The notes: generated by a model not told the origin, from the letters alone. DNA of 64,000 nt from Nocardia sp. CNY236 (GCF_000482385.1 NZ_AXVD01000022.1:1-64000); one strand, 5' to 3'; counted from the stretch's first letter, positions 18,510 to 29,949 are shown. Numbers and translations are program-made.

Positions 18510-18813
18510 GCCCCTGGATGGTTGACAAGCGCTGTCGCGTCGACGTTAAGTTAACCGGAGTTCGCGCAGCGCGGTAACATCGGTGGGTAGTCGTCGACGT
18601 CGGTACGACCTCGCTCTATGGTATGCCCGGGTACACCTGGGTGGCCGAGGCGTACGTCCGATGTTGTTCGACCGGTTTGTACAGCGTTAGGAACGGTCGG
18701 TCGCAAGGCCGATCGGCGAGGTCAGCCGCAGCTGCGCCGCACCAACGGCGTGGCTGCACACCGAGGACGGACGAGGGTCCGGCCGTCGCACCTCTAGGAA
18801 GGAACACTCCGAT
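18510..18813 (+). promoter_or_regulatory. fadA leader region with a sigma-A-like promoter
   Basis: TTGACA (18522-18527), an 18-bp spacer and TTAAGT (18546-18551) form a good housekeeping promoter just after dnaX, leaving a leader of about 255 nt before fadA. Near its 5' end TGGATGGTTGA occurs twice (18499-18509 and 18516-18526). I see no known riboswitch or protein-coding leader. Confidence 0.45.
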
Positions 18814-20028
<1,215 letters not shown>

Positions 20029-20068
20029 CGCCCAACCGACAGCTGATAATTCAAGGAGACACAGAGCT

Positions 20069-22216
20069 GTGAGCGAAACCAACATGATCGGTTGGGAGCA
20101 GGATGCGGACGGCATCGTCGTGCTGACGATGGATGATCCGAACCAGGGCGCCAACACGATGAACGAGCTGTACCGCACCTCGATGGCCGCCACGGTCGAC
20201 CGACTCGAGGCCGAGAAGGACAGCATCGCCGGCGTCGTGCTGACCTCGGCGAAGAAGACCTTCTTCGCCGGCGGTGACCTGAAGAACATGATGCAGGTGG
20301 GCCCGAACGACGCCCAGGCCCTGATGGACGAGCTGGCAGCGGTCAAGAGTCCGCTGCGTCGCCTCGAGCAGTTGGGTAAGCCGGTCGTCGCCGCCATCAA
20401 CGGCGCCGCGCTCGGCGGCGGTCTGGAGATCGCGCTGGCCACGCACCACCGCATCGTGGCCGACGTCCCGGGTTGCCAGATCGGACTGCCCGAAGCAACG
20501 CTCGGACTGTTGCCCGCCGGCGGCGGCGTTACGCGCACGGTCCGCATGCTGGGCCTACAGACCGCCCTGATGCAGGTGCTGCTGCAGGGTCAGCGCAACA
20601 AGCCGGCGAAGGCCAAGCAGATCGGTCTGGTCGACGAGCTGGTGGGTTCCATCGAGGAGCTGGTTCCGGCCGCGAAGGCATGGATCAAGGCCAACCCGGA
20701 CGCGGGCGTGCAGCCGTGGGACAAGAAGGGCTTCAAGATCCCCGGTGGCACCCCTTCGTCGCCGGCATTCGCGGCGAACCTGCCCGCCTTCCCGGCCAAC
20801 CTGCGCAAGCAGCTCAAGGGTACGAACATGCCGGCGCCGCGCGCCATCATGTCGGCCGCAGTCGAGGGTGCGCAGGTCGACTTCGACAACGCGTCGCTGA
20901 TCGAGTCGCGGTACTTCACGCACCTGCTCACCGGCCCGGTCGCGAAGAACATGATCCAGGCGTTCTTCTTCGATTTGCAGCACATCAACGGCGGGGGCTC
21001 GCGGCCGAAGGACGTGCCGAAGAAGGAGATCCGCAAGGTCGGCGTGCTCGGCGCGGGCATGATGGGCGCAGGCATCGCCTACGTCTCCGCGAAGGCCGGC
21101 TACGAGGTCGTGCTGAAGGATGTCTCGATCGAAGCAGCCGAGCGCGGCAAGGGCTACTCGGTGAAGCTGGAGGAGAAGGCTCTCTCCCGCGGCAAGACCA
21201 CCGAGGAGAAGTCCAAGGCGCTGCTCGATCGGATCACGCCCTCGGCCGACCCGGCCGATTTCGCGGGTGTGGACTTCGTCATCGAGGCGGTCTTCGAGAA
21301 CACCGAGCTCAAGCACAAGGTGTTCCACGAGATCGAAGACATCGTCACCGCCGACGCACTCCTGGGCTCCAATACCTCCACTCTGCCGATCACCGGGCTT
21401 GCGACCGGGGTGAAGCGCCAGGAAGACTTCATCGGAATCCACTTCTTCTCGCCGGTCGACAAGATGCCGCTGGTCGAGATCATCAAGGGTGAGAAGACCT
21501 CGGATGAGGCCTTGGCTCGAGTGTTCGACTACACCCTGGCGATCAAGAAGACTCCGATCGTGGTCAACGACAGCCGCGGCTTCTTCACCTCGCGCGTGAT
21601 CGGCACCTTCGTCAACGAGGCGATCGCCATGCTCAGCGAGGGCATCGAGCCTGCGACCATCGAACAGGCCGGGCTGCAGGCGGGCTACCCGGCCGCGCCG
21701 CTGCAGTTGTCGGACGAGCTGAACCTCAAGCTCATGCAGAAGATCGCCAACGAAACCCGCGAGGCCGCGAGCCAGGGCGACGTCGCGATGGGGAGCAGAC
21801 GGCACCCTGCGACGGACGTCGTCGACTACATGGTGTCCGAAGGGCGTCCGGGCCGGCTGGAGAAGGCAGGCTTCTACGAGTACGACGAGAACGGCACGCG
21901 GACCGGTCTGTGGCCCGGCCTGCGCGAACACTTCAAGACCACGACGGACTCGGTCCCGTTCCAGGATCTGATCGACCGCATGCTGTTCGTGGAGGCGATC
22001 GAGACCCAGAAGTGCTTCGACGAAGGTGTGTTGACCTCGACCGCCGATGCCAACATCGGCTCGATCTTCGGCATCGGATTCCCGGCATGGACCGGTGGTG
22101 TGCACCAGTTCATCGTCGGCTACCCGGGTGGCCAGGAGGCTTTCGTGGCCCGTGCCGACTATCTCGCCAAGCACTACGGTGAGCGCTTCGAGGTCCCGGC
22201 CTCGCTGCGCAAGTAG
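20069..22216 (+). CDS. fadB: Multifunctional fatty-acid oxidation enzyme alpha subunit
   Basis: 715 residues from GTG 20069, with AAGGAG 10 nt upstream. The N-terminal enoyl-CoA hydratase domain has the oxyanion loops FFAGGDLKNMMQ and AAINGAALGGGLEIALATHH with catalytic Glu in GLPEATLGLLPAGGG. The L-3-hydroxyacyl-CoA dehydrogenase domain starts near residue 320 with the NAD loop VGVLGAGMMGAGIAYVSA and continues with the catalytic His in GIHFFSPVDKMPLVEI. A C-terminal dehydrogenase repeat follows. It works with FadA in a heterotetramer as in M. tuberculosis Rv0860. An intrinsic terminator lies 22 bp after the stop. Confidence 0.96.
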   Translation: MSETNMIGWEQDADGIVVLTMDDPNQGANTMNELYRTSMAATVDRLEAEKDSIAGVVLTSAKKTFFAGGDLKNMMQVGPNDAQALMDELAAVKSPLRRLEQLGKPVVAAINGAALGGGLEIALATHHRIVADVPGCQIGLPEATLGLLPAGGGVTRTVRMLGLQTALMQVLLQGQRNKPAKAKQIGLVDELVGSIEELVPAAKAWIKANPDAGVQPWDKKGFKIPGGTPSSPAFAANLPAFPANLRKQLKGTNMPAPRAIMSAAVEGAQVDFDNASLIESRYFTHLLTGPVAKNMIQAFFFDLQHINGGGSRPKDVPKKEIRKVGVLGAGMMGAGIAYVSAKAGYEVVLKDVSIEAAERGKGYSVKLEEKALSRGKTTEEKSKALLDRITPSADPADFAGVDFVIEAVFENTELKHKVFHEIEDIVTADALLGSNTSTLPITGLATGVKRQEDFIGIHFFSPVDKMPLVEIIKGEKTSDEALARVFDYTLAIKKTPIVVNDSRGFFTSRVIGTFVNEAIAMLSEGIEPATIEQAGLQAGYPAAPLQLSDELNLKLMQKIANETREAASQGDVAMGSRRHPATDVVDYMVSEGRPGRLEKAGFYEYDENGTRTGLWPGLREHFKTTTDSVPFQDLIDRMLFVEAIETQKCFDEGVLTSTADANIGSIFGIGFPAWTGGVHQFIVGYPGGQEAFVARADYLAKHYGERFEVPASLRK

Positions 22217-22238
22217 CCATCGCGTAGAAGGCAGCGGT

Positions 22239-22270
22239 AAGCCCGCCACCACGCCTGTGGTGGCGGGCTT
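22239..22270 (+). terminator. Terminator of the fadAB operon
   Basis: AAGCCCGCCACCA (22239-22251) pairs perfectly with TGGTGGCGGGCTT (22258-22270) around a 6-nt loop. Only a short T stretch follows. Strong GC stem typical of this lineage. Confidence 0.85.
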
Positions 22271-22454
22271 TGTCGTGTCCCGCCCCATGCTGTCGACCTG
22301 CGCAGAGACGGCCCGGTCCCGTCCTCGAAGGAAAGAACTCCCCAGCGCTCTCGCGCCGCGCTAGGTTGGAGTATGTGTAGTCCCGGCCGGCGCCGTGACG
22401 TTCGGTTCGGGCTCGCAGCTGGTCTCTGGTTGGGTGCGAGGACGAGGTGATCCC

Positions 22455-25400
22455 GTGAATCCACAGGCGCATATGGGGCGGGACGAAGCCGAATCGACTG
22501 CGGCCGAATCGGTTACGCGCCTGATGGAGTCCGCTGATATCACCGATGAACTCGAGGCGATGGGCCTGTCCGGCGCGGTCGAAATCGGCCACGGTGGGTT
22601 CGGGGTGGTCTATCGCTGTATCCAGACCACCTTGGACCGGGTGGTTGCGGTCAAGGTGCTGTCCTCGGAGATCGATCCGGAGAGCAGGGGACGTTTCCTT
22701 CGCGAAGAGCAAGCGATGGGGAGGCTGTCGGGCCATCCGAACATCGTCGACATTCTGCAGGTGGCCGTCACCTCCACCGGCCTGCCGCTGATCGTGATGC
22801 CGTACTGCATGCGCGGGTCGTTGGAAAAGCTGATTCGGGATCAAGGTCCGTTGACGTGGTCGGACTCGTTGCGGGCGGGGGTGAAACTGGCCGGTGCGAT
22901 CGAGAGCGCGCATCGTGCGCGCATCCTTCACCGGGACGTGAAGCCGGCCAATGTCCTGCTCACCGGTTATGGCGAGCCCCAGCTGTCCGACTTCGGTATT
23001 TCTCGGATTCCCGGCGCGTTCCGTACCTCCAGCAGTCTGATCACCGGGTCGCCGGCGTTCACTGCGCCCGAGGTGCTCAAAGGTGACGAACCGACCGTTC
23101 GATCGGATATCTATGGCCTGGGCGCAACATTGTTCGCCCTGCTCACCGGACATGCTGCTTTCGAGCGGCAGGTGGGGGAGCGGGTGGTTGCGCAGTTTCT
23201 GCGGATCACGACGCAGCCGGTACCCGACCTTCGGGAACAAGACATTCCCTCCGACGTGGCCGCCGCTATCGAAGAAGCCATGGCCCAGGACGTGGCGGCC
23301 CGTCCATCCAGTGCCTACGAGTTCGGTGAAATGCTGCGTGCGGCGCAGCGTGCGCACGGTGAGGTGCCCGACGAGATGGCGCTGCTGGATGCCGTGGCGC
23401 CCGAACCGGAACCGAAGCTCACAACGTCGGTGGGCGAATCGACGGTGGCGTGGTCGGGCTCCCAACCCGCGGTCACTGCGCGCCACAGTTGGCCGTTGAC
23501 CCTGCGGCCGGTCAGGCCGCACCAACCTCCGCCCATGGCTACCTCGACGATGCCGCCGACTGCCGCGACCAAGTTTCGTCCGCCGAAACCCACGCACGAG
23601 CCGGTGCCGCGCCCGCAGTTGCTGGACATTCTGCGTGCGGGCGGTCGGCGCAGACTAGCTGTGATCCATGCTCCGGCCGGCTTCGGCAAGAGTACGCTGG
23701 CCGCGCAGTGGCGCGCCGAACTCGCCGAGCGGGGGGTCGCGGTCGCCTGGATCGGAATCGACCGCTACGACGACAACGAGATCTGGTTCTTGGCCCATCT
23801 GCTCCAAGCGATCCGGCGGGTACGTCCGGACGTCGGCAACGGATTGGACCGCGTCCTCGAGGAACGGCCAGCCGATGCCGCCGCCTTCGTCATCCCCACC
23901 CTCATCGACGAGATCCACAGCGCGGGCCAGACCATCGTGGTGATCGTCGACGATTGGCATCGCATTACCGACGCCGGGGCGCATCACGCGATGGAGGCCC
24001 TCTTGGACAGCGGTTGTCACCACCTGCGTTTCGTGGTGACCAGTCGAGAGCAGTCCGGCCTTCCGACGAGTCGGATGCGGGTGGAAGACGAGCTCGTCGA
24101 AATCGGTTCGGCCGCGCTTCGCTTGACCGAGGAACAGACCAGAGAGATCTTGGTGGAGCGAAATGGTTTTGCGCTCACCCCCGAGCAGGTCACCGAAATC
24201 CACACGGCCACAGACGGCTGGCCGGCCGCCATCCAGCTCATGAGCTTGTCGTTGCGCGGTCAGGCCGACCCCGTGGAGCTGATCGCCACCTTGTCCGAGG
24301 GCGATCATGGGATCCGCGAGTATCTGGCCGAGAACGTCCTGGACACGCTGGAACCGAGAATGCTCGAGTTCCTGATGTCGATCGCGGTGACCGAGCGGGT
24401 GTGTGGTTCGCTCGCCGCTGCGCTATCCGGCGAGAAGGACGCAGAGCAGCTGCTCGAACAGGCAGAGCAGCGCGAGTTGTTTCTCCGGCGCATCGATCAC
24501 GACCCGGAATGGTTCCGGATGCAGCCGCTGTTCGCCGAGTACCTGCGCAGCCGGCTCGATCGCGTCGACCCGGAGAGATTGAAGTCGTTGCACCGCAAGG
24601 CTTCGCATTGGTACTCGCAGAACAAACTATTGCGCAAATCGGTCGATCACGCGCTGGCGGCGCAGGACCCGGAGATGGCCCTGGACCTGCTCGAGGGCGG
24701 CGGTATGGATCTGATCGACGGCTCGCAGCTGGCCACCCTGATGAACAGCGTGTCCAAGCTGCCTATGCAACAAGTCGCTTCACGCTCGAAGTTGCTCATG
24801 GCAGTGGCCCGAGCCAATATCACCCTGCAGGAGTCCGACGCAGCCCGCAATGCACTGAACCGGTTGTCGAATATCCTGGCCGGTGGCTCATCCAGCGATA
24901 TCGACATGCGGATGCAGCGTTGCCAAGCGGCGGTGCTCGCCGCCTCGGACCAAGTTGCCCGTGACCATACCGATGGCGTGCTGGACCAGGTCGGCCACTG
25001 CTTGGAACATCCGAACGAATTGCCGGCGTGGACGGTTTCGGCGGCGGCGAATCTGGCCACATTCGTGCGGTTGTGCGAGTTCGATTTCGACGGTGCGATA
25101 CAGACCCAGGTATGGGTCGAGCAATACCACCAGCGGTCGAAAGACCCGCTCGGCATCGTCTTCGGCCGATGCGGCCAGGGGGCCGCCGCGTACGAGCAGC
25201 TGGACATCGCCACCGCGGATCGGTGTCTGCGGGAGGCGTGCGAGGCTGCGCGGGAGCGGGCGGGGCCCCATTCGCACACCGTCCACATCGCCGGTGCGCT
25301 CCTGGGTGAGCTGAGCTATCGCAGCGGCGACCTGGACGCCGCCGATCGCTTGCTCGACGAGAGCCAGGACTTGGCCACTCGGATGGGATCGGTGGACTTT

Positions 25401-26045
25401 CTGATCTCGAGTTTTGTCATCGGAGCCCGCGTGAAGGCGATTCGTGGTGACCTGTTCACCGCAGCCGCTCGGTTGGACAAGGGCGCCCGCTTGGCCGCGG
25501 ACAACCTGTTGTTCCGATTGAGCGCACGCATCGAATCCGAACGGCTGCGGCTGGGCTTGCCGCTGGACGCCACCCAACGCCGAAGCATCGACTTCGGCGA
25601 GCCCACGCCGTTGCAGGCGGGTCACCGCCTGACCGGGGCGGCGTTACTCACCGCAGAGGCCGAAGAGCTGGCGGCGATCCGTTTGCTACTCGCCGAGCGT
25701 GAGCAAGGCTCGAGAGATCGGGCGGTGCGCCGCGCCCGTGCACTGTACGACCATGTGCTCGAGCGGCGTCGTCCACGCGCGCAACTGGATGCCTCGCTAT
25801 TGCTCGCGGAATGTCTGGCGGATGCCGGGTGGGTCGGCGAGGCTACCAAGCTGTTGCTACCTGCAGTGGCGACCTGTGCCGGCCTCGGTTGGACGAGGCC
25901 ACTGTTGGACGCCGGCCCGGGCGTGGTCGGCATTCTGCGTGTCCTGCGCGTCGACCTTCCGGCGTCGACCCAGTTGGGCGACACGCACGTGCCTGCCGCG
26001 TTTCTGGACGAACTCCTGGACGACGCCGGAAGTCGGGCCGTGTGA
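22455..26045 (+). CDS. Serine/threonine protein kinase with STAND-type ATPase and TPR-like regions (PknK-like)
   Basis: 1196 residues from GTG 22455 (GAGGTG upstream); ATG 22473 is possible. The kinase spans about residues 40-300: glycine loop GHGGFGVVYRC, VAVK lysine near 67, HRDVKPANVLL, DFGISR, FTAPEVL, SDIYGLG. A Pro-rich linker leads to a MalT/STAND NTPase with Walker A HAPAGFGKSTLAAQW near 409 and Walker B VVIVDDWHRI. About 600 helical residues follow. This is the layout of mycobacterial PknK, which adjusts transcription and translation to growth state. There is no visible LuxR-type helix-turn-helix at the end. No transmembrane segment, so cytosolic. Confidence 0.88.
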   Translation: MNPQAHMGRDEAESTAAESVTRLMESADITDELEAMGLSGAVEIGHGGFGVVYRCIQTTLDRVVAVKVLSSEIDPESRGRFLREEQAMGRLSGHPNIVDILQVAVTSTGLPLIVMPYCMRGSLEKLIRDQGPLTWSDSLRAGVKLAGAIESAHRARILHRDVKPANVLLTGYGEPQLSDFGISRIPGAFRTSSSLITGSPAFTAPEVLKGDEPTVRSDIYGLGATLFALLTGHAAFERQVGERVVAQFLRITTQPVPDLREQDIPSDVAAAIEEAMAQDVAARPSSAYEFGEMLRAAQRAHGEVPDEMALLDAVAPEPEPKLTTSVGESTVAWSGSQPAVTARHSWPLTLRPVRPHQPPPMATSTMPPTAATKFRPPKPTHEPVPRPQLLDILRAGGRRRLAVIHAPAGFGKSTLAAQWRAELAERGVAVAWIGIDRYDDNEIWFLAHLLQAIRRVRPDVGNGLDRVLEERPADAAAFVIPTLIDEIHSAGQTIVVIVDDWHRITDAGAHHAMEALLDSGCHHLRFVVTSREQSGLPTSRMRVEDELVEIGSAALRLTEEQTREILVERNGFALTPEQVTEIHTATDGWPAAIQLMSLSLRGQADPVELIATLSEGDHGIREYLAENVLDTLEPRMLEFLMSIAVTERVCGSLAAALSGEKDAEQLLEQAEQRELFLRRIDHDPEWFRMQPLFAEYLRSRLDRVDPERLKSLHRKASHWYSQNKLLRKSVDHALAAQDPEMALDLLEGGGMDLIDGSQLATLMNSVSKLPMQQVASRSKLLMAVARANITLQESDAARNALNRLSNILAGGSSSDIDMRMQRCQAAVLAASDQVARDHTDGVLDQVGHCLEHPNELPAWTVSAAANLATFVRLCEFDFDGAIQTQVWVEQYHQRSKDPLGIVFGRCGQGAAAYEQLDIATADRCLREACEAARERAGPHSHTVHIAGALLGELSYRSGDLDAADRLLDESQDLATRMGSVDFLISSFVIGARVKAIRGDLFTAAARLDKGARLAADNLLFRLSARIESERLRLGLPLDATQRRSIDFGEPTPLQAGHRLTGAALLTAEAEELAAIRLLLAEREQGSRDRAVRRARALYDHVLERRRPRAQLDASLLLAECLADAGWVGEATKLLLPAVATCAGLGWTRPLLDAGPGVVGILRVLRVDLPASTQLGDTHVPAAFLDELLDDAGSRAV

Positions 26046-26070
26046 GGCCGTCGAACCGGAACCTAGCGGA

Positions 26071-27387
26071 CTACGGCTGCCACCAGTGCCGCAGCGGAAC
26101 CGTCCAGCTACCGTCGTCGGGCAATTTGACACCGAGTACCTGGTGCAGTTGCACCACATTGCGCTGGAAGCCGAGTCGACAGCCGGCCATGTACAGGCCC
26201 CATACCTTTGCGGTTCCCTCTCCGGCCTCCGCGACGCAGGCATCCCAGTTCGCAACCAGGTTCTTGCACCATTCGTGCAGCGTCAGTGCGTAGTGCTCGC
26301 GCAGGTTCTCCTCGTGTAACACCTCGAGGCCGACGTTCTGGATCTCGGAGATGATGCGGCCCGAGCCGACCAATTCGCCGTCGGGGAACACGTAGCGGTC
26401 GATGAAATCTCCGGCCTTGGTGGTGCGGGTGTTACCCGGCCGGGTGATGCAGTGATTCAGGAACAAGCCGCCCTCGCGCAGCTTGCTCTTGATATAGGTG
26501 AAGTAGAACGGGTAGTTCTGCACGCCGATATGCTCGGTGAGGCCGATCGAGGACACCGCGTCGAAATTGTCCTCCGGGACGTCGCGGTAGTCGCAGTGGC
26601 GTACCTCGGCCAGATCGGCCAAACCCTCCTCGGCGATCTTCTTCTGAGCCCAGTCCGCCTGCTCCGTAGACAGGGTTGCGCCGATGACCTCGACACCGCG
26701 CTTCGCGGCATAGCGCACCATGCCGCCCCACCCGCAACCGATGTCCAGCAGTCGGTCGCCTTCCTTCAGCCGCAGCTTCTCGAATACCAAGCGGTACTTG
26801 TTCTCCTGCGCCTGTTCCAGTGACCACTCTTCATCGCCGTAGACCGCGCAGGTATAGGTCATCGACGGGCCGAGTACATGTTCGTAGAACGTATTCGACA
26901 CGTCGTAGTGGTGGTGGATCGCTTCGGCATCGCGAGTCTTGGAGTGGCGCAGGCCCTCGAAAGCGATGCGCCGCCAGCGCGGAAGAGCTTCTTGCGGCGG
27001 CGGGGCGATCGGCTTGAGTCGCTCCCAGCCCAGCGAGCGCGCGATGGTGAGGAGGGCCAGTGCGGAAAGTCGGCGAAACTTCAGCCCCTCCATTGCCTTC
27101 AGGATGGCGTACGGATCGCCGGAGTGTACCCCGCTGGCGACCAGATCCCCGGAAATGTAGGCGCGGGCCATTCCCAGATCGCCTGGGGCCGTCACCAAGT
27201 AGTTGATCCCGCGCGGTGACCTGATGTCCAGCCCGAACGCGGAATCCTCCGGTCCGGTCGCACTGCCGTCATAAGCCGTCAATCGGATAGGAACCTCGCC
27301 CTCGATGAGGGTTTCGAAGATCTCGGCAATGCTGAGCTTGGTTCCGAGGTCGGCGAGGACATCGGAACGGTCCTTGAATGTCGTCAT
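26071..27387 (-). CDS. Cyclopropane-fatty-acyl-phospholipid synthase-like methyltransferase (Rv3720 type)
   Basis: 438 residues. The C-terminal half is the CFA synthase domain: SAM motif I LLDIGCGWGGMVRYAA, upstream HYDVSNTFYEHVLGPSMTYT which contacts the lipid, and SIGLTEHIGVQNYPFYF. It methylates unsaturated acyl chains of phospholipids with SAM. Paired with an FAD-linked oxidase by a 4-nt overlap, it matches the Rv3720-Rv3719 pair and the BfaA/BfaB (UfaA1) logic, in which a methylene intermediate is reduced to 10-methyl (tuberculostearic) chains. Which product is made here cannot be told from sequence. Confidence 0.9.
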   Translation of the reverse strand: MTTFKDRSDVLADLGTKLSIAEIFETLIEGEVPIRLTAYDGSATGPEDSAFGLDIRSPRGINYLVTAPGDLGMARAYISGDLVASGVHSGDPYAILKAMEGLKFRRLSALALLTIARSLGWERLKPIAPPPQEALPRWRRIAFEGLRHSKTRDAEAIHHHYDVSNTFYEHVLGPSMTYTCAVYGDEEWSLEQAQENKYRLVFEKLRLKEGDRLLDIGCGWGGMVRYAAKRGVEVIGATLSTEQADWAQKKIAEEGLADLAEVRHCDYRDVPEDNFDAVSSIGLTEHIGVQNYPFYFTYIKSKLREGGLFLNHCITRPGNTRTTKAGDFIDRYVFPDGELVGSGRIISEIQNVGLEVLHEENLREHYALTLHEWCKNLVANWDACVAEAGEGTAKVWGLYMAGCRLGFQRNVVQLHQVLGVKLPDDGSWTVPLRHWWQP

Positions 27388-28847
27388 TTGCGTTGCACCG
27401 CCTTCGAATACAAATCCAGCAAACGCTGGTCGGGGTCGTAGCGTTTCTTCAGCTCGGCGAAATGTTTTCCGCCGTAGAGCGCTGCAAACTCATCCTTGTC
27501 GTAGAAGGAATCCGAGTACAGCGATTTATGTCCTTCGAAGTCGGTAACCGTGCGTTCGATGGCACGATTGGCGGCTCCTTCCTGTGCTCCGGGGACAATG
27601 GGAACCGACGACCAGAAGCCGACATTCACATAGGCCCGGCGCGGTTTCAGGGGATACAGCGGCCAGACCCGGTCGGTTGCCCGATCGTCGGGACCGGAAT
27701 CACGTAAACGCAGCGGACACAGCCAGATCGGCTCGATGGGAATCTCGCGCAGAAACCATTCGACGAAGTCGGCGGTACGCTGCACCGGGACCTCGATGTC
27801 CTGAACCACCCGCTCCCGCGGCGGATTGCCTTTTCGAGCTTCGATCTTGTTTCCGATGTCGTATTTGTGGTCGAGTGCGACGAGCTTCCAGTAGAAGCTG
27901 CTGCGCCGGTAGGGTTTCGGCCAGAATCGGCGGATCTTCGGATTCTGTGCGCCGAACGCGCGTGAGCACCAGAACCAGTCGGTGTCCCACCGCCACAAGT
28001 AGTCGTGGATGGTCAGTCGATCGCGTTTGGGCGGCTGGGACGGGCCGTCGGCCTCGGCGCCGCGGTGCCGAATCGATTGGTAGTAGACGTCCATCCCGGT
28101 GTAGTCGCTGACCGGGCCCGGCTCGTCGGTTCGGCGGCCGAGCGTGAGATAGCTCTCTTCGGCGGAGAACACGACACCGTCGAGGTAGTCGACTGGTTCG
28201 CCGGCGTAGGCCTGGTCGGTGACGATGGTGGCGAGGGTCTCCTGCAGTGCGCGCAACGTGTGGAAACGCACATGGCGCAGGGCAACGTACGGTTGCACCG
28301 TCTCCAGTTCGATCTTCAGCCGGACGGCGTAGCCCAGGGTCCCGTAGGAGTTGGGGAACCCACGGAACAGATCGGCGTGCTCGTTGTCCCGGGTCGCCGT
28401 GACGATCTCACCCGCGCCGGTGAGCACGTCCATCTCGAGCACCGATTCGTGCGGTAGGCCGTTGCGGAAGGACGTGGACTCGATCCCGAGTCCGGTGACG
28501 GCGCCGCCGAGCGTGATGGTTTTGAGCTGCGGAACGACGAGCGGGGCCAGTCCATGTGGGAGGGTCGCAGCGACCAACTCTTCGTAGGTCGTCATGCCGG
28601 CGACCTCGGCGGTCTTGGTGACCGGGTCCACCGCGATGACCTTGTCCAGCCCGGAGACGTCGAGCCCGGCTGCGGTGTTCTGCGCCCTGGCTCGGAAAAG
28701 GTTCGACGTCTTTTTCGCCAACCGGACGGTGGCGCCGTCGGGTATTGCGCGGTAGCTCGCCAGAAGCCGATCCACACCCGCCCGATGCGCGGCAAATCCT
28801 GATTCCCGTGTGGCCGGCGCGCGTCCGGCCTTCCCTGACAGTCTCAT
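27384..28847 (-). CDS. FAD-binding oxidoreductase (Rv3719 type, PCMH/BfaB-like)
   Basis: 487 residues from ATG 28847 with GAGGGG 5 nt upstream; GTG 28853 lies too close to the ribosome site. The FAD PCMH fold is seen in AVDPVTKTAEVAGMTTYEEL and LVVPQLKTITLGGAVTGLGI. The C-terminal part resembles DWARF1/BfaB flavoproteins. BfaB reduces the 10-methylene fatty acid formed by BfaA. The stop overlaps the start of the CFA-synthase-like gene by 4 nt, so the two are made together. It is divergent from the SRPBCC gene at 29012. No signal peptide; cytosolic. Confidence 0.87.
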   Translation of the reverse strand: MRLSGKAGRAPATRESGFAAHRAGVDRLLASYRAIPDGATVRLAKKTSNLFRARAQNTAAGLDVSGLDKVIAVDPVTKTAEVAGMTTYEELVAATLPHGLAPLVVPQLKTITLGGAVTGLGIESTSFRNGLPHESVLEMDVLTGAGEIVTATRDNEHADLFRGFPNSYGTLGYAVRLKIELETVQPYVALRHVRFHTLRALQETLATIVTDQAYAGEPVDYLDGVVFSAEESYLTLGRRTDEPGPVSDYTGMDVYYQSIRHRGAEADGPSQPPKRDRLTIHDYLWRWDTDWFWCSRAFGAQNPKIRRFWPKPYRRSSFYWKLVALDHKYDIGNKIEARKGNPPRERVVQDIEVPVQRTADFVEWFLREIPIEPIWLCPLRLRDSGPDDRATDRVWPLYPLKPRRAYVNVGFWSSVPIVPGAQEGAANRAIERTVTDFEGHKSLYSDSFYDKDEFAALYGGKHFAELKKRYDPDQRLLDLYSKAVQRK

Positions 28848-29011
28848 TGCCACCCCTCGACGCTAGTACGGACCATTCTGCAGGGCCACCGCCAGGGTAT
28901 GATCCGGGACAAGTGTCACGTATATGTTGCGAACGTCGGATGCGGAATTCTGCGAGAAGTTCGCCACACGCTCTGGCTCTACCCGCTTTTATTCGGTATA
29001 TACAGGGGAAC

Positions 29012-29488
29012 ATGGCGACCCGTCGAGACGCCGCCCCGGACAAGGAGTTCATGGTGGGACTGGTCAGTGCCAGTAGTTCGATCACCGTGTCGGCGCAACC
29101 ACAGCAGACGCTCGAAGCGATTGCCGACTACAGCAGCATCCGGCCGCGTATTCTCTCGTCGCACTACCGTGACTACGCGGTGATCGAAGGCGGCACAGGC
29201 GAAGGCACTGTCGCGCAGTGGACGTTGCAGGCCACTCAGAAGCGTTCCCGCAATGTCCGTGCCGTCGTCACGGTGTCGAATTCGGTTGTCACCGAGCGCG
29301 ATGCGAATTCGACGTTGGTGACCACATGGACGGTCACCCCGGCCGGCTCCGGCTCGGAGGTCACCCAGCGTACGAGCTGGCAGGGTGCTGGCGGCGTCAC
29401 CGGGATCTTCGAGGGTATCTTCGCGCCCCTGGGTCTGAAGAAGATCCAGGCCGAGGTACTCGAGAACCTGCGGCGTGAGTTGGCCTGA
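29012..29488 (+). CDS. SRPBCC-family protein (Rv3718c type)
   Basis: 158 residues from ATG 29012; ATG 29051 (13 codons later) is an alternative, neither with an ideal ribosome site. A TATATA at 28997-29002 suggests a very short leader. The START/Bet v1-like fold shows as ITVSAQPQQTLEAIADYSSI followed by RILSSHYRDYAVIEGGTGEG and a C-terminal amphipathic helix FEGIFAPLGLKKIQAEVLEN. Such proteins bind hydrophobic ligands. It keeps the position of Rv3718c between the CFA pair and ybaB, divergent from the oxidase. Confidence 0.85.
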   Translation: MATRRDAAPDKEFMVGLVSASSSITVSAQPQQTLEAIADYSSIRPRILSSHYRDYAVIEGGTGEGTVAQWTLQATQKRSRNVRAVVTVSNSVVTERDANSTLVTTWTVTPAGSGSEVTQRTSWQGAGGVTGIFEGIFAPLGLKKIQAEVLENLRRELA

Positions 29489-29604
29489 CCACGGCCCGGA
29501 CACCGACCGAGTTCCGGAGGACAACGTTCGGGATCGATCCGGCCGCGTCGAAACCCGGCGGGGTTAGGCTGGCCGATGACACCTTCTTCAGAGAGGATTT
29601 TCCC

Positions 29605-29937
29605 GTGCAGCCAGGCGGCGAATTCGATATGCAACAGATGCTCGCCCAAGCGCAGCAGATGCAGCAGGCGGTGATGCAGGCTCAAGCGGAGATCGCGGCG
29701 ACCGAGGTGCAGGGCGTGGCGGGCGGCGGGCTGGTCGAAGTCACGCTCAAAGCCACGGGGGAGGTGGTCTCGCTGACCATCGACCCGAAGGCCGTCGATC
29801 CCGAGGATGTCGAGACCCTGCAAGACCTGGTGATCGGCGCGGTCAACGACGCGATGGCCAATGCACAGCGCCTTGCCGCAGAGCGGCTCGGGCCACTGTC
29901 GGCCGGGCTCGGCGGCGGTTCGCTGCCCGGTTTGTGA
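29605..29937 (+). CDS. YbaB/EbfC family nucleoid-associated protein
   Basis: 110 residues from GTG 29605 (AGAGAGG upstream). The protein is a Gln/Ala-rich helix (MQQMLAQAQQMQQAVMQAQ), then the conserved strands GGGLVEVTLKATGEVVSLTI and DPEDVETLQDLVIGAVNDAM. YbaB dimers coat DNA and, being encoded just before recR in most bacteria, are linked with RecF-pathway repair. recR starts 12 bp after its stop. Normal length. Confidence 0.95.
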   Translation: MQPGGEFDMQQMLAQAQQMQQAVMQAQAEIAATEVQGVAGGGLVEVTLKATGEVVSLTIDPKAVDPEDVETLQDLVIGAVNDAMANAQRLAAERLGPLSAGLGGGSLPGL

Positions 29938-29949
29938 GCTGGGGCGCAG

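Noticed and set aside
20555..22288. 577-codon reverse frame over fadB
   Set aside because: Antisense shadow; His/Arg/Gly-rich composition and no motifs.
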